Shown here one piece after another: positions 43,260 through 51,323 of a DNA stretch of 64,000 nt; positions within the stretch are counted from its first letter, which is position 1; each line of letters begins with the position of its first letter. The notes below the pieces were generated by a model, which was given only the letters and a program-made list of their open reading frames with translations, searched no databases and was not told the DNA's origin. The stretch is taken from positions 21,922-85,921 of the forward strand of contig DATJJR010000008.1 of NCBI GenBank assembly GCA_035492055.1, in the 5' to 3' direction. The position numbers were made by a program, and so were the translations under genes. The stretch comes from Ga0074130 sp035492055. GTDB taxonomy: Bacteria; Pseudomonadota; Gammaproteobacteria; Burkholderiales; Rhodocyclaceae.

Positions 43260-43853
43260 ATGAGCAGCATTTCCCCGCTCTCGTCATCCGTGTTGGCCAG
43301 CCTGACCAATGCCAGTACGCCTTCAAATAGCGGAACATCAAGTAGTGGCAGCAACAGCACATCGTCAGTTGGCGACCTGAGCAGCCAGCTTCTGTCGGAG
43401 ATCACATCCGCACTTGCTTCATCCGGCAGCAGCAATAACAGCGATTTGCAGTATCTGGTATCGCTAGGCTCCAGTAGCAACGCAGACAGCAACCCCCTGT
43501 ATACGTCTTCTGGGCTGTTGGCTGGGTCGTCCTCCAATGCATCATCAGGGCCCGATACACTGTTCGACATTCTGTCCGGCGATGGCTCCTCAAACAGCAG
43601 CAGCGGTGCCGGCAACTTACTCAGCAGCGTCATCAACGACACAATCAGTGCAGCAAATGCGGCAGTCTCCAAGAGCCTGGGGGGAGCCTCCTCCGGTACA
43701 TCCGATACTTCATCGGACACGACTTCCGACAATTCGAGCAACAGCGCCAGCAACAACCAGAACGCGCTACTGACGGCGCTGCAGCAGGACCCCTCACTTG
43801 CCTCCACGTTGGTCCAAGGCTCGGTCAATCAGAACTTGATCAGCAATCTCTGA
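43260..43853 (+). CDS. Hypothetical Ser-rich low-complexity protein
   Basis: 197 residues, roughly a third serine, with Asn, Gly, Thr and Ala making up most of the rest. No cysteine and very few charged residues other than Asp. The ends are more ordered: MSSISPLSSSVLASLTN at the start and LLTALQQDPSLASTLVQGSV at the end. No signal peptide or recognisable domain. AAGGAGG precedes the ATG. It is probably co-expressed with the repeat protein before it. Function unknown. Confidence 0.75.
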   Translation: MSSISPLSSSVLASLTNASTPSNSGTSSSGSNSTSSVGDLSSQLLSEITSALASSGSSNNSDLQYLVSLGSSSNADSNPLYTSSGLLAGSSSNASSGPDTLFDILSGDGSSNSSSGAGNLLSSVINDTISAANAAVSKSLGGASSGTSDTSSDTTSDNSSNSASNNQNALLTALQQDPSLASTLVQGSVNQNLISNL

Positions 43854-43866
43854 TCGCCCTACACAT

Positions 43867-43896
43867 AAAAAGCCCCGCTATTCAGCGGGGCTTTTT
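43867..43896 (+). terminator. Terminator of the repeat/Ser-rich pair
   Basis: AAAGCCCCGCT / AGCGGGGCTTT hairpin with a TTTTT run after it, 13 bases past the stop codon. Confidence 0.92.
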
Positions 43897-43967
43897 ATTT
43901 AATATAATGATTTTAATGGATATTTTTACTTATAGCCGTCAAGGCATGTGCATGGAACTTTCGGCAA

Positions 43968-43994
43968 TTAGCACTCTCTGAAGAGGAGTGCTAA
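43968..43994 (+). promoter_or_regulatory. CIRCE element (HrcA operator) upstream of rpoH
   Basis: TTAGCACTC (43968-43976), nine bases, GAGTGCTAA (43986-43994): a perfect match to the CIRCE consensus. It lies 55 bases before the rpoH start codon. HrcA binding here would repress rpoH at normal temperature. I could not assign the -10/-35 boxes with confidence. Confidence 0.95.
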
Positions 43995-44049
43995 CATAAC
44001 TACACAGCAGTAGCTTGAGTACAAAGCCACTGTCCTAAGGAGAGTTTCC

Positions 44050-44913
44050 ATGACCAATGCGCTTGCACTTGCCGAATTTCAGCTGCCCGCCGCGAGCGGC
44101 AGCATCGACGCCTACATTCAGGCAGCGAATCGCGCGCCCATGCTCAGCGAAACGGAAGAAGGCGAACTTGCACGCCGCCTGCGCGACAAAGGCGACCTTG
44201 ATGCAGCACGCCAGCTTGTGACATCGCATCTGCGTCTCGTCATTGCGATCGCACGTGGCTATCTCGGCTACGGTCTGCCACACGCCGATCTGATCCAGGA
44301 AGGCAACATTGGCTTGATGAAGGCCGTCAAACGCTACGACCCGGATCGAGGCGTGCGCCTCGTGTCTTTCGCGATCCACTGGATCAAGGCCGAGATGCAT
44401 GAGTACATCCTGAAGAACTGGCGTCTGGTCAAAGTTGCCACGACAAAGGCCCAGCGCAAGCTCTTTTTCAATTTGCGCAGCATGAAACAAGGTTTCAATA
44501 CGCTCGGCCCGGATGAGGTGCAGCACATCGCACGCACGCTCGGCGTCAAGCCGGAAGAGGTCATGGAGATGGAAACCCGCATGAGCGGGCAGGACATCGC
44601 CCTGGAACCGGGGTCTGACGATGAAGATGACAGCTACGCGCCCATCGCCTATCTGGCAGCTGACAGTAGCGTCGAACCGTCAATGATGCTGGAACGTCGT
44701 GAGCGCGACGATCTGCAAACCACCGGTTTGACTACGGCACTGGCTTCGCTTGATGATCGCAGCCGCGACATCGTCCAGCGTCGCTGGCTGCTGGAAGACG
44801 GTGAAGAGGCTGCAACGCTGCACGAACTGGCCGAAGAATACGGCGTCTCTGCAGAACGCATTCGCCAGATCGAAGCCAAGGCCATGCAAAAAATGAAGGC
44901 TTACTTGAGCTGA
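44050..44913 (+). CDS. rpoH: RNA polymerase heat-shock sigma factor sigma-32
   Basis: 287 residues. Region 2 has DLIQEGNIGLMKAVKRYD and FAIHWIKAEM; the RpoH box QRKLFFNLR lies at 135-143; region 4 has LHELAEEYGVSAERIRQIE. These fix it as sigma-32 rather than another group-3 sigma. AAGGAGAG precedes the ATG. The leader carries CIRCE, so two heat-shock circuits are joined. In E. coli rpoH directly follows ftsX; here four genes lie between. Confidence 0.97.
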   Translation: MTNALALAEFQLPAASGSIDAYIQAANRAPMLSETEEGELARRLRDKGDLDAARQLVTSHLRLVIAIARGYLGYGLPHADLIQEGNIGLMKAVKRYDPDRGVRLVSFAIHWIKAEMHEYILKNWRLVKVATTKAQRKLFFNLRSMKQGFNTLGPDEVQHIARTLGVKPEEVMEMETRMSGQDIALEPGSDDEDDSYAPIAYLAADSSVEPSMMLERRERDDLQTTGLTTALASLDDRSRDIVQRRWLLEDGEEAATLHELAEEYGVSAERIRQIEAKAMQKMKAYLS

Positions 44914-44968
44914 TCAGCATTAGTGGCTGGTCAATCCAGTCCGCCACACTGCCCATGAGCAGTGTCTC

Positions 44969-45003
44969 AAAAGCCGCCCGGTGTGAAACACCGGGCGGCT
45001 TTT
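44969..45003. terminator. Bidirectional terminator between rpoH and sco
   Basis: AAAAGCCGCCCGGTG (44969-44983) pairs perfectly with CACCGGGCGGCTTTT (44989-45003). T-runs follow in both directions; it abuts the sco stop codon. Confidence 0.93.
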
Positions 45004-45594
45004 TCATTCTCCCGCGAGTAACAGCTTGATGTCCGCAGCAAGCTGCTCTGGCGTCTCGCCGTACTTCATGTAGAGACGCAAGCGCCCCTGCGGATCAAAC
45101 GCGTAACTCGCCGCGGTGTGATCGAGTGTATAGCTGTCGGGTGTTGCGCCTGGGCGCTTTTGATAGAACACCTTGAATGTCTTGGCAACGGCAGCAGTTT
45201 CTTCTTCATTGCCAAGCAGTCCAATGAAGTGCGGATCGAATGCCGGCGCATATTTCGCCATCACCTGCGGGGTATCGCGTGCCGGATCAAGCGTCACAAA
45301 GATTACCTGCACTTTGTCGGCATCAGAACCGAGCAACCTCATCGCTGCAGCCGCCGTCGACAAGGTCGTCGGACACACATCCGGACATTGCGTGTAGCCG
45401 AAGAAAAGCACAACCACCTTGCCTTTGAAGTCCGCCAATGCACGCGACTGACCGGCCGCATCGTGCAAATGGAAATCGCGCCCCCAATCGGCGCCGCTGA
45501 CATCGGTGGAATTAAAGTTCGGTGCAGGTTTGCCACATGCCGACAACAGGACGGCGCACAAACCAAGGCTACATGCCAGAAGGAATCGCTTCAT
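45004..45594 (-). CDS. Sco1/SenC copper-delivery lipoprotein
   Basis: 196 residues. Lipobox LLSAC with Cys20, then a thioredoxin-like fold with copper ligands Cys70/Cys74 in CPDVC and His159 in LDHTAA. It supplies copper to the CuA site of cytochrome oxidase. The start codon overlaps the ctaB stop (TGATG), so the two are coupled. Confidence 0.94.
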   Translation of the reverse strand: MKRFLLACSLGLCAVLLSACGKPAPNFNSTDVSGADWGRDFHLHDAAGQSRALADFKGKVVVLFFGYTQCPDVCPTTLSTAAAAMRLLGSDADKVQVIFVTLDPARDTPQVMAKYAPAFDPHFIGLLGNEEETAAVAKTFKVFYQKRPGATPDSYTLDHTAASYAFDPQGRLRLYMKYGETPEQLAADIKLLLAGE

Positions 45595-46484
45595 CACGCC
45601 AACCAGAGTTGAAGGTAGTGATCAACCAGAAGCGCAGCAAACAACAGCGCAAGATAAGCGATCGACCAGCGAAAGGCTTTCTGCGCAATCTGATCCGAAT
45701 AGCGACGCCACACGCGCCAGGCATGGAAGAGAAATACCGCATCAAGCACGATGGCCGAGACAAGATAGAACCAGCTCGTCATGCCGATGAATTGCGGCAC
45801 CAGCGTGATGAAAGTCAGCCCGACGGTGTACAGGAACACATGGCGGCGCGTGTACGCAGCGCCATGTGTGACCGGCAGCATGGGCAAACCTGCAGCCGCG
45901 TACTCCTTGGCGCGATAGAGGGCGAGCGCCCAAAAATGCGGCGGCGTCCAGACAAAAATGATCAAGAACAGCAGCCATGCTTCCGGCGGCGTCGAATTCG
46001 TGACGGCAGCCCAACCCAGCACGGGCGGCATCGCACCGGACGCGCCGCCGATCACGATGTTCTGCGATGTATTCGGCTTCAGGAAAACGGTATAGATGAT
46101 TGCGTAGCCGACAAAGGTGGCCAGCGTCAGCCACATCGTCAACGCATTCACCTGGTACAACAACGACAAACCGATGCCGCCCAGAATGCCCGAGAACAAC
46201 AAGGTCTCAAGCGAGTTCACTTCACCTTGCGGCAATGGACGACCACGCGTACGCGCCATCACGGCATCGACCTTTTGCTCGATCAAGCAATTCACTGCGG
46301 CGGCCGCGCCCGCAACCAACGCAATGCCAAGCGTACCAAGGCACAGTGCCTTCATTGGCACAAAACCGGGCGACGCGAGGAACATGCCGATGACCGCGCA
46401 GAAGACAATCAAGGACACAACGCGCGGCTTGGTCAGGGCGAAATATTGGCTCAGGCGGTAAGTCACGGAGGGATTGGCGATCAA
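45594..46484 (-). CDS. ctaB: Protoheme IX farnesyltransferase (heme O synthase)
   Basis: 296 residues starting at a TTG after AAAGGAAC. Nine membrane helices. The prenyltransferase motifs are NCLIEQKVDAVMARTRGRP and YTVFLKPNTSQNIVIGG. It adds the farnesyl chain to heme B for the oxidase. The next enzyme of the pathway, heme A synthase, is not in the window. Confidence 0.95.
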   Translation of the reverse strand: MIANPSVTYRLSQYFALTKPRVVSLIVFCAVIGMFLASPGFVPMKALCLGTLGIALVAGAAAAVNCLIEQKVDAVMARTRGRPLPQGEVNSLETLLFSGILGGIGLSLLYQVNALTMWLTLATFVGYAIIYTVFLKPNTSQNIVIGGASGAMPPVLGWAAVTNSTPPEAWLLFLIIFVWTPPHFWALALYRAKEYAAAGLPMLPVTHGAAYTRRHVFLYTVGLTFITLVPQFIGMTSWFYLVSAIVLDAVFLFHAWRVWRRYSDQIAQKAFRWSIAYLALLFAALLVDHYLQLWLA

Positions 46485-46606
46485 GGCCTTGTTCCTTTCG
46501 GTTCCCCTGGACGGCGCGTTTCAATAGTGCGCGCGGAACGGGACAATTTGGGCAGCGATTTTAACATGCCCCTCCCCTATACTTCCGGCTTCGCAACCTA
46601 GTCAGA

Positions 46607-47938
46607 ATGTCCTACCTCATGACCTATCTCATTGACAGTGCAAATGAAACTGCCAAACGACTGGCGCGCGCATGGCTGCTGCTCGGTATCGCAGCACTGA
46701 TTGGCGCAGGACTGCTGGCCATCCTGCTGGTGCTTGCACGAACACCCGGCATAGACACGTTGCTGCCGAGCAAGGATTTTTTCCGCGCTGCGCTGATTGT
46801 GCACGTCGATCTCTCCGTGTTGATCTGGTTCATGGCCTTCGGTGGCGTTCTGTGGAGCCTCGCCGGGTCGGCACGTTTTGCGTTGTTGGGTTGGGCCGGT
46901 ATTGCACTTGCCGTCGCCGGCAGTGCATTGATGGTCGTCTCGCCCTTCGGTCACGATCCGCAACCGCTGCTCAACAACTACATTCCGATCCTGCAACAAC
47001 CGCTGTTTCTTGCAGGACTGGTGGTCGCCCTCGTCGGCTTTGCACTATCGCTGTTGCGTGCGTTACTGACGGCATTCCCCACGCGTCGCGACGACTACGC
47101 GCGCACCGGCATCTATGTCGCCGCGATCGCCGGCAGCCTTGCCTTCATCGGCTTCGCCGTATCGTGGCTGCATCGTCCCGACTACGAAGGGCAAGCGCTG
47201 TTCGAAGCCGTGTTCTGGGGTGGTGGGCATACGCTGCAATTTCAGCACGCATTGTTGATGCTCGCGGCTTGGGCCATGTTGCTGGCATCGCTCGGCCAGC
47301 CGCTGCCGTTGCGCCCTGCAATTTTGTCTATTCTGTTCGTGCTTGCGACCCTACCCGTGCTGGCAATGCCCGTGATCTACGCAACGACAACGGTCGGCTC
47401 TGCACAACATGTATTGGCTTTCGCCAAACTCATGGAACACGGCCACGGCCTGATGCTGCCGTTGCTTCTGTTGGTACTGGCAACGCTACCCAAGGTATGG
47501 AAAATCGCTTCGCCAGTGAAATCAGCACTCGTTGCCTCGGTCGCCTTGTTCATCGTCGGCGGCATTCTCGCTTTCATGATTCGCGGCGTGAACGTCGTCA
47601 TCCCGGCGCACTATCACGGCTCCATCGTCGGCGTAACGCTGGCATTCATGGGACTCGCTTATGTGCTGTTACCAAAGCTCGGTTTCGGCACAGTCGAAGG
47701 CCGAATGGCACGCTGGCAGCCCTGGGTGTATGGTGGCGGCCAGCTCATCCACATTCTCGGCCTCGCCTGGTCGGGCGGTTATGGCGTACAGCGCAAAGTT
47801 GCCGGCGCCGATCAAATGCTGCTCACGTGGCAACAAAAAGCCGGCATGGGCATGATGGGCTTGGGTGGATTGATCGCCATCATCGGCGGCATCATGTTCG
47901 TGCTGGTCTGCCTCAAGGCAATCAGGAACAAACACTGA
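46607..47938 (+). CDS. Lone heme-copper oxidase subunit I-like membrane protein
   Basis: 443 residues, twelve predicted membrane helices. Histidines sit where subunit-I heme and copper ligands are expected: His66 in IVHVDLSVLIWF (helix 2), His208 in WGGGHTLQFQH (helix 6), and His335/His337 in PAHYHGSI (helix 10). In the helix 7 position where HH is usual I read Gln267-His268, and the His-x-x-x-Tyr cross-link of true oxidases is missing. It lies opposite in strand to ctaB and the cox genes and has no partner subunits. It could be a nitric-oxide-reductase-like or non-catalytic homologue. Database names such as 'cytochrome c oxidase subunit I' would overstate what is known. Confidence 0.7.
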   Translation: MSYLMTYLIDSANETAKRLARAWLLLGIAALIGAGLLAILLVLARTPGIDTLLPSKDFFRAALIVHVDLSVLIWFMAFGGVLWSLAGSARFALLGWAGIALAVAGSALMVVSPFGHDPQPLLNNYIPILQQPLFLAGLVVALVGFALSLLRALLTAFPTRRDDYARTGIYVAAIAGSLAFIGFAVSWLHRPDYEGQALFEAVFWGGGHTLQFQHALLMLAAWAMLLASLGQPLPLRPAILSILFVLATLPVLAMPVIYATTTVGSAQHVLAFAKLMEHGHGLMLPLLLLVLATLPKVWKIASPVKSALVASVALFIVGGILAFMIRGVNVVIPAHYHGSIVGVTLAFMGLAYVLLPKLGFGTVEGRMARWQPWVYGGGQLIHILGLAWSGGYGVQRKVAGADQMLLTWQQKAGMGMMGLGGLIAIIGGIMFVLVCLKAIRNKH

Positions 47939-48058
47939 GATTCATGCGCGGCACTCGGTTTGCATTGCAGCCATCGCACATCAAGAAAAAAGGGAAAGCG
48001 GGCAACGCCCGTGAACATCCGTGACGTCCTTCCCGGGGCAGAACGTCAGGAGAAAGAC

Positions 48059-48613
48059 TTACATCTTCTTGACCAGCAACAACCGAGCAATGTCCTTGAT
48101 CATCTTCTTGGCATCTGGCTTCGGCTGATAGCGCAAGACCTGATTGCCGCGATCATCGATCAAGTAAATACGGCCCACGCTCGGTTGCGGAAAAAACTTG
48201 AGCAGCGCATCCGTGGCACGCACAATCGTCAGACCTTCCTGTTCTTTCAGTAACTCCGCATCCGGCAACGTTGCATCGCTTACAGCCCAGACACGCTGCA
48301 AACGGTCTTTGTTCAACTCGAAGGACAACAATATCTGACGTGTGTCATACAAGCGCTGACGACAATCCGCGTCACACGCACCTGAATCAAGTAGTAGAAG
48401 CGTCCATTTGCCATCGGCCTGCACGTGCACGACACGACCTGCCGCATCGACGAAACTGCCATCGGGCAATGGCTTCGTTTCCAGCAATTCGCCTGAATTC
48501 ATCAAGCTGGCTGGCTGCCAGACATAGTAAGTGACGAGCGACGCCACAATGGGCAATGCGCATGCGCAGAAAATCAGTAACAGGAAGAGGCGTGTTTTGG
48601 TTTTTTGGCTCAT
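48059..48613 (-). CDS. Membrane-anchored Sco-like thioredoxin-fold protein of the cox cluster
   Basis: 184 residues from the ATG at 48613, overlapping the SURF1 stop as ATGA. One N-terminal helix (about 8-30), then a thioredoxin-like domain with Cys80/Cys84 (CDADC), the same C-x3-C spacing as Sco. The conserved Sco histidine is not evident. The gene normally lies between SURF1 and ctaA in Burkholderiales. A part in oxidase assembly is inferred from position. Confidence 0.75.
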   Translation of the reverse strand: MSQKTKTRLFLLLIFCACALPIVASLVTYYVWQPASLMNSGELLETKPLPDGSFVDAAGRVVHVQADGKWTLLLLDSGACDADCRQRLYDTRQILLSFELNKDRLQRVWAVSDATLPDAELLKEQEGLTIVRATDALLKFFPQPSVGRIYLIDDRGNQVLRYQPKPDAKKMIKDIARLLLVKKM

Positions 48614-49329
48614 ACCAACCTTTTCTTTTTCCACCAATTCAAAGCCCCGAGAATCACAGTAACGCCTGCCAATGAAAACCACGTCAATGCATAGACACGA
48701 TGTCGGTCGGCATTGATGCCTATGGCTTCCGGCGCGGCAGCAACACGGACCAAGCCATCCACAGCGCCATCTTCCTGGTACAGCATCACCGGCTGCACGC
48801 GCAAGCCTGACCATGTTGCGTAACGCTCAATGGTCAAGTTTTGCCACACCCTGCCCGTCACGACCTGACTGCCAAGTTCGATGAAACGCGGATTCGGAAT
48901 ACGTGCAATCCCGGCAACAGATACCGTACCGTCGGGCGTCGTAACATCAGGCAATTCGCTGCGTAAAGGCGGCGCGGCAATCCAGCCGCGATCTACAAGC
49001 AATACTGTGTCGCTTTTCTCCAGCTTCAGCGGCGTCACGACTTCATAGCCAACGACACCGTCCTGTACTTTATTGTCGAGCAGAATGGCACGCTCCGGCA
49101 TCCAGCTTCCGCGCGCTTCGAGACGATGCATGTGTGCAACGTGCGCATCAAGCAGCGCCGCGCCCGCATGCAGCGGAGCCTCACTCGCAGCGGCTGCCAT
49201 CTCCGCCTGCAGTCGTTCCTTGTAGTGCGCGCGCGCCACCTGCCAAAAACCTGCGGCAATAAACAGCAATGTCAAAAGACACATCGCAAGCGCAGCGTAA
49301 AATGGGCTTCTTTCTTTCGGGTCAGACAT
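48610..49329 (-). CDS. SURF1-family cytochrome oxidase assembly protein
   Basis: 239 residues. Helices at both ends (about 11-29 and 216-234) enclose a periplasmic domain with LEARGSWMPERAILLDN and LLVDRGWIAAP. SURF1 proteins insert heme A into subunit I. The start codon is one base from the start of the divergent DUF2909 gene. Confidence 0.93.
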   Translation of the reverse strand: MSDPKERSPFYAALAMCLLTLLFIAAGFWQVARAHYKERLQAEMAAAASEAPLHAGAALLDAHVAHMHRLEARGSWMPERAILLDNKVQDGVVGYEVVTPLKLEKSDTVLLVDRGWIAAPPLRSELPDVTTPDGTVSVAGIARIPNPRFIELGSQVVTGRVWQNLTIERYATWSGLRVQPVMLYQEDGAVDGLVRVAAAPEAIGINADRHRVYALTWFSLAGVTVILGALNWWKKKRLV

Positions 49330-49330
49330 C

Positions 49331-49525
49331 GTGCGCTATCTCGTCTTTCTCTTTCTTGCCCTGATCGTCTTCAACCTTGGTGCGGCACTGTTTCACATCT
49401 CGCGCGGCAACCAAACCAATCCTAAAACCGTTCGCAACCTCACCTGGCGTGTCGGGTTATCCGTTGCTTTGTTTCTCATGCTGATGATTGCCTATCGCTT
49501 CGGTTTCATCGGCGAACATCTCTGA
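49331..49525 (+). CDS. DUF2909 twin-helix membrane protein
   Basis: 64 residues starting at GTG, with two membrane helices (2-21 and 42-60) joined by SRGNQTNPKTVRN. It is a conserved Burkholderiales companion of the cox operon, encoded on the other strand between coxC and SURF1. Function unknown. Confidence 0.88.
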   Translation: MRYLVFLFLALIVFNLGAALFHISRGNQTNPKTVRNLTWRVGLSVALFLMLMIAYRFGFIGEHL

Positions 49526-49542
49526 ATACCTGTCGATGCCTA

Positions 49543-49578
49543 AAACAAACAACGCCGCACATGCGGCGTTGTTTGTTT
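49543..49578. terminator. Bidirectional terminator between DUF2909 and coxC
   Basis: A 17-base perfect inverted repeat with core AACGCCGCA / TGCGGCGTT and AAAC/GTTT flanks. It serves both convergent genes. Confidence 0.88.
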
Positions 49579-49594
49579 GTGAGAAGCGCTCAGA

Positions 49595-50443
49595 TCAAAG
49601 CCAATACACAAGCACAAACAGCAGCAGCCAAACCACGTCGACAAAGTGCCAGTACCAGGCAACGCCCTCGAAACCGAAGTGATGCTCGGGCGTGAAATGC
49701 CCTTTGGCACACCGGGCAAAAATCACGCACAGCATGATCGCACCCAGCGTGACGTGGAAACCGTGGAAACCGGTCAACATGAAAAAGGTTGAACCATAGC
49801 CACCGGTGGTCAGACGCAAGCCCTCCTCATACGCATGCATGTATTCCTTCGCCTGAAAACCGAGGAAGGCAAAGCCGAGCAGGATTGTCAGCCCAAGCCC
49901 AATCAGCACATTGCGGCGATGATTCTTGAGCAGAGCATGATGCGCAAACGTCAGTGTCACGCCGGATGACAGCAGCAATGCAGTATTGATCGCCGGCAAA
50001 CCCCATGCGCCCATCGGTGTGAATTCGCCCTTGAAGCCCGGGCCGGCCGATGGCCATGCACCAGTGAATCCATGGTACAGCCATTCGGCATTGAGCCCGT
50101 GCGCCAGATCCGGCACCGACAGCACGCGGATATAAAACAGCGAACCGAAGAACGCGGCGAAGAACATCACTTCCGAGAAAATGAACCAGCTCATGCCCCA
50201 ACGGAAGGATGAGTCCACATTCTTGCCATAAGCACCGCCTTCCGACTCATGGATCACGTTGGCAAACCAGCCGAACAACATCGTCAGCAGAATGAAGAAG
50301 CCAGCCGCCAGCAAATACGGGCCGGCGGCGATGTGATTCATCCAGAGCACGGCACCATTGGCCATGCACAACAGTGCCACGGAGCCGAAAATCGGCCAGT
50401 GCGACGGCTGCGGCACGAAATAGTGACTCGCCGATTGACTCAT
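49595..50443 (-). CDS. ctaE: Cytochrome c oxidase subunit III
   Basis: 282 residues from the ATG at 50443 (AGGAGAT upstream). Seven membrane helices; FIFSEVMFFAAFFGSLF contains the conserved glutamate, and FHGFHVTLGAIMLCV near helix 6 is diagnostic. It is the non-redox core subunit of the aa3 oxidase. Confidence 0.96.
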   Translation of the reverse strand: MSQSASHYFVPQPSHWPIFGSVALLCMANGAVLWMNHIAAGPYLLAAGFFILLTMLFGWFANVIHESEGGAYGKNVDSSFRWGMSWFIFSEVMFFAAFFGSLFYIRVLSVPDLAHGLNAEWLYHGFTGAWPSAGPGFKGEFTPMGAWGLPAINTALLLSSGVTLTFAHHALLKNHRRNVLIGLGLTILLGFAFLGFQAKEYMHAYEEGLRLTTGGYGSTFFMLTGFHGFHVTLGAIMLCVIFARCAKGHFTPEHHFGFEGVAWYWHFVDVVWLLLFVLVYWL

Positions 50444-50466
50444 GCGTATCTCCTCTTTCTTCCGAT

Positions 50467-50658
50467 TCAACGCAACACAAAATGTACGATGACAAGCGAA
50501 GTGCCGACGAACATGAAGATCAGCACCAACGCCACCACAATCAGTTGATACGGCTTCAACTCTGCTGCATCCCGCTCAAAATCCGCACGCTTGCGCAAGC
50601 CGACCATCGCACCCACTGCAGTCCATAACGCACTGCGCCGACGCTCGGTTTCCATCAT
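50467..50658 (-). CDS. DUF2970 single-helix protein of the cox operon
   Basis: 63 residues from the ATG at 50658, one base past the ctaG stop. RRSALWTAVGAMVGLRKRADFERDAA followed by one helix (39-61) is the DUF2970 pattern. An open frame upstream belongs to ctaG coding sequence. Probably an assembly factor; function not established. Confidence 0.88.
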   Translation of the reverse strand: MMETERRRSALWTAVGAMVGLRKRADFERDAAELKPYQLIVVALVLIFMFVGTSLVIVHFVLR

Positions 50659-50659
50659 G

Positions 50660-51193
50660 TCAGGCACCCTTTCCATCCACCTCGAAGAAGGTGTACGACA
50701 AAGTAATGGTGTGCACATCGCGCGGCAATGCCAGGTCGATGACAAAAACCACCGGCATCTCGCGCACTTCCTTTGCCGCCAAGGTCTGCTGATGAAAACA
50801 GAAACATTCGAGCTTGTTGAAATAGGGCGCAGCAAGCGCAGGACCGTAACTCGGAATCGCCTGCCCAGTGACCGCATGATCTTCTTTGTTCCGCACCTCA
50901 AACAGCACGTGCTGCAGTTCACCCGGATGAACCTGGATACTGTTCTGCATTGCCTTGAACTGCCAAGGCAGGCGATTGATATTGGTATCGAACTCGATGG
51001 TGACGAGACGGCTTTTATCCACTTGCGTATTCACGGCGGCAACGGCCTCGCCGACGTTGTTCTGCCCCGTCCATTTGCACATCACCGCATAAAGCGGCAC
51101 CAACACAAAATAGCCGAAACCGAACATCGCCACGGCGCCCGCACCGAGCAGCAAACCAAGCCTGCGCTTGCGACGCTCGAGTGGATCAGCCAT
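50660..51193 (-). CDS. ctaG: Cytochrome oxidase copper chaperone CtaG (Cox11)
   Basis: 177 residues. One N-terminal helix (about 12-32) and an immunoglobulin-like periplasmic domain with the copper motif CFCF in NKLECFCFHQQ. It delivers copper to the CuB site of subunit I. It overlaps the small gene upstream by 8 bases. Confidence 0.96.
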   Translation of the reverse strand: MADPLERRKRRLGLLLGAGAVAMFGFGYFVLVPLYAVMCKWTGQNNVGEAVAAVNTQVDKSRLVTIEFDTNINRLPWQFKAMQNSIQVHPGELQHVLFEVRNKEDHAVTGQAIPSYGPALAAPYFNKLECFCFHQQTLAAKEVREMPVVFVIDLALPRDVHTITLSYTFFEVDGKGA

Positions 51194-51323
51194 GGGCTAG
51201 ATACCACGTACGAACAATGAAGCTGACGAACAACACCAACACAATGGCAGCCAGGATCAATCCCGTCCGCACATTACGTGCACGTAGCGCCTTGTTGTCG
51301 TTCTCGTGAGCCATGGCCGTCAT
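51186..51323 (-). CDS. Cytochrome oxidase small assembly protein
   Basis: 45 residues from the ATG at 51323, which overlaps the coxA stop as ATGA; a second ATG at 51314 would give 42 residues. A charged N-terminus is followed by one helix (LILAAIVLVLFVSFIV) and a short tail. It matches the tiny protein annotated between ctaD and ctaG in Burkholderiales. Confidence 0.85.
   Translation of the reverse strand: MTAMAHENDNKALRARNVRTGLILAAIVLVLFVSFIVRTWYLAHG

Noticed and set aside
46672..48024. 450-residue Arg-rich frame in the lone oxidase-like gene, +1 shifted
   Set aside because: The other frame has twelve clear membrane helices and conserved histidines. The shifted frame is an Arg/Cys/His-rich shadow.
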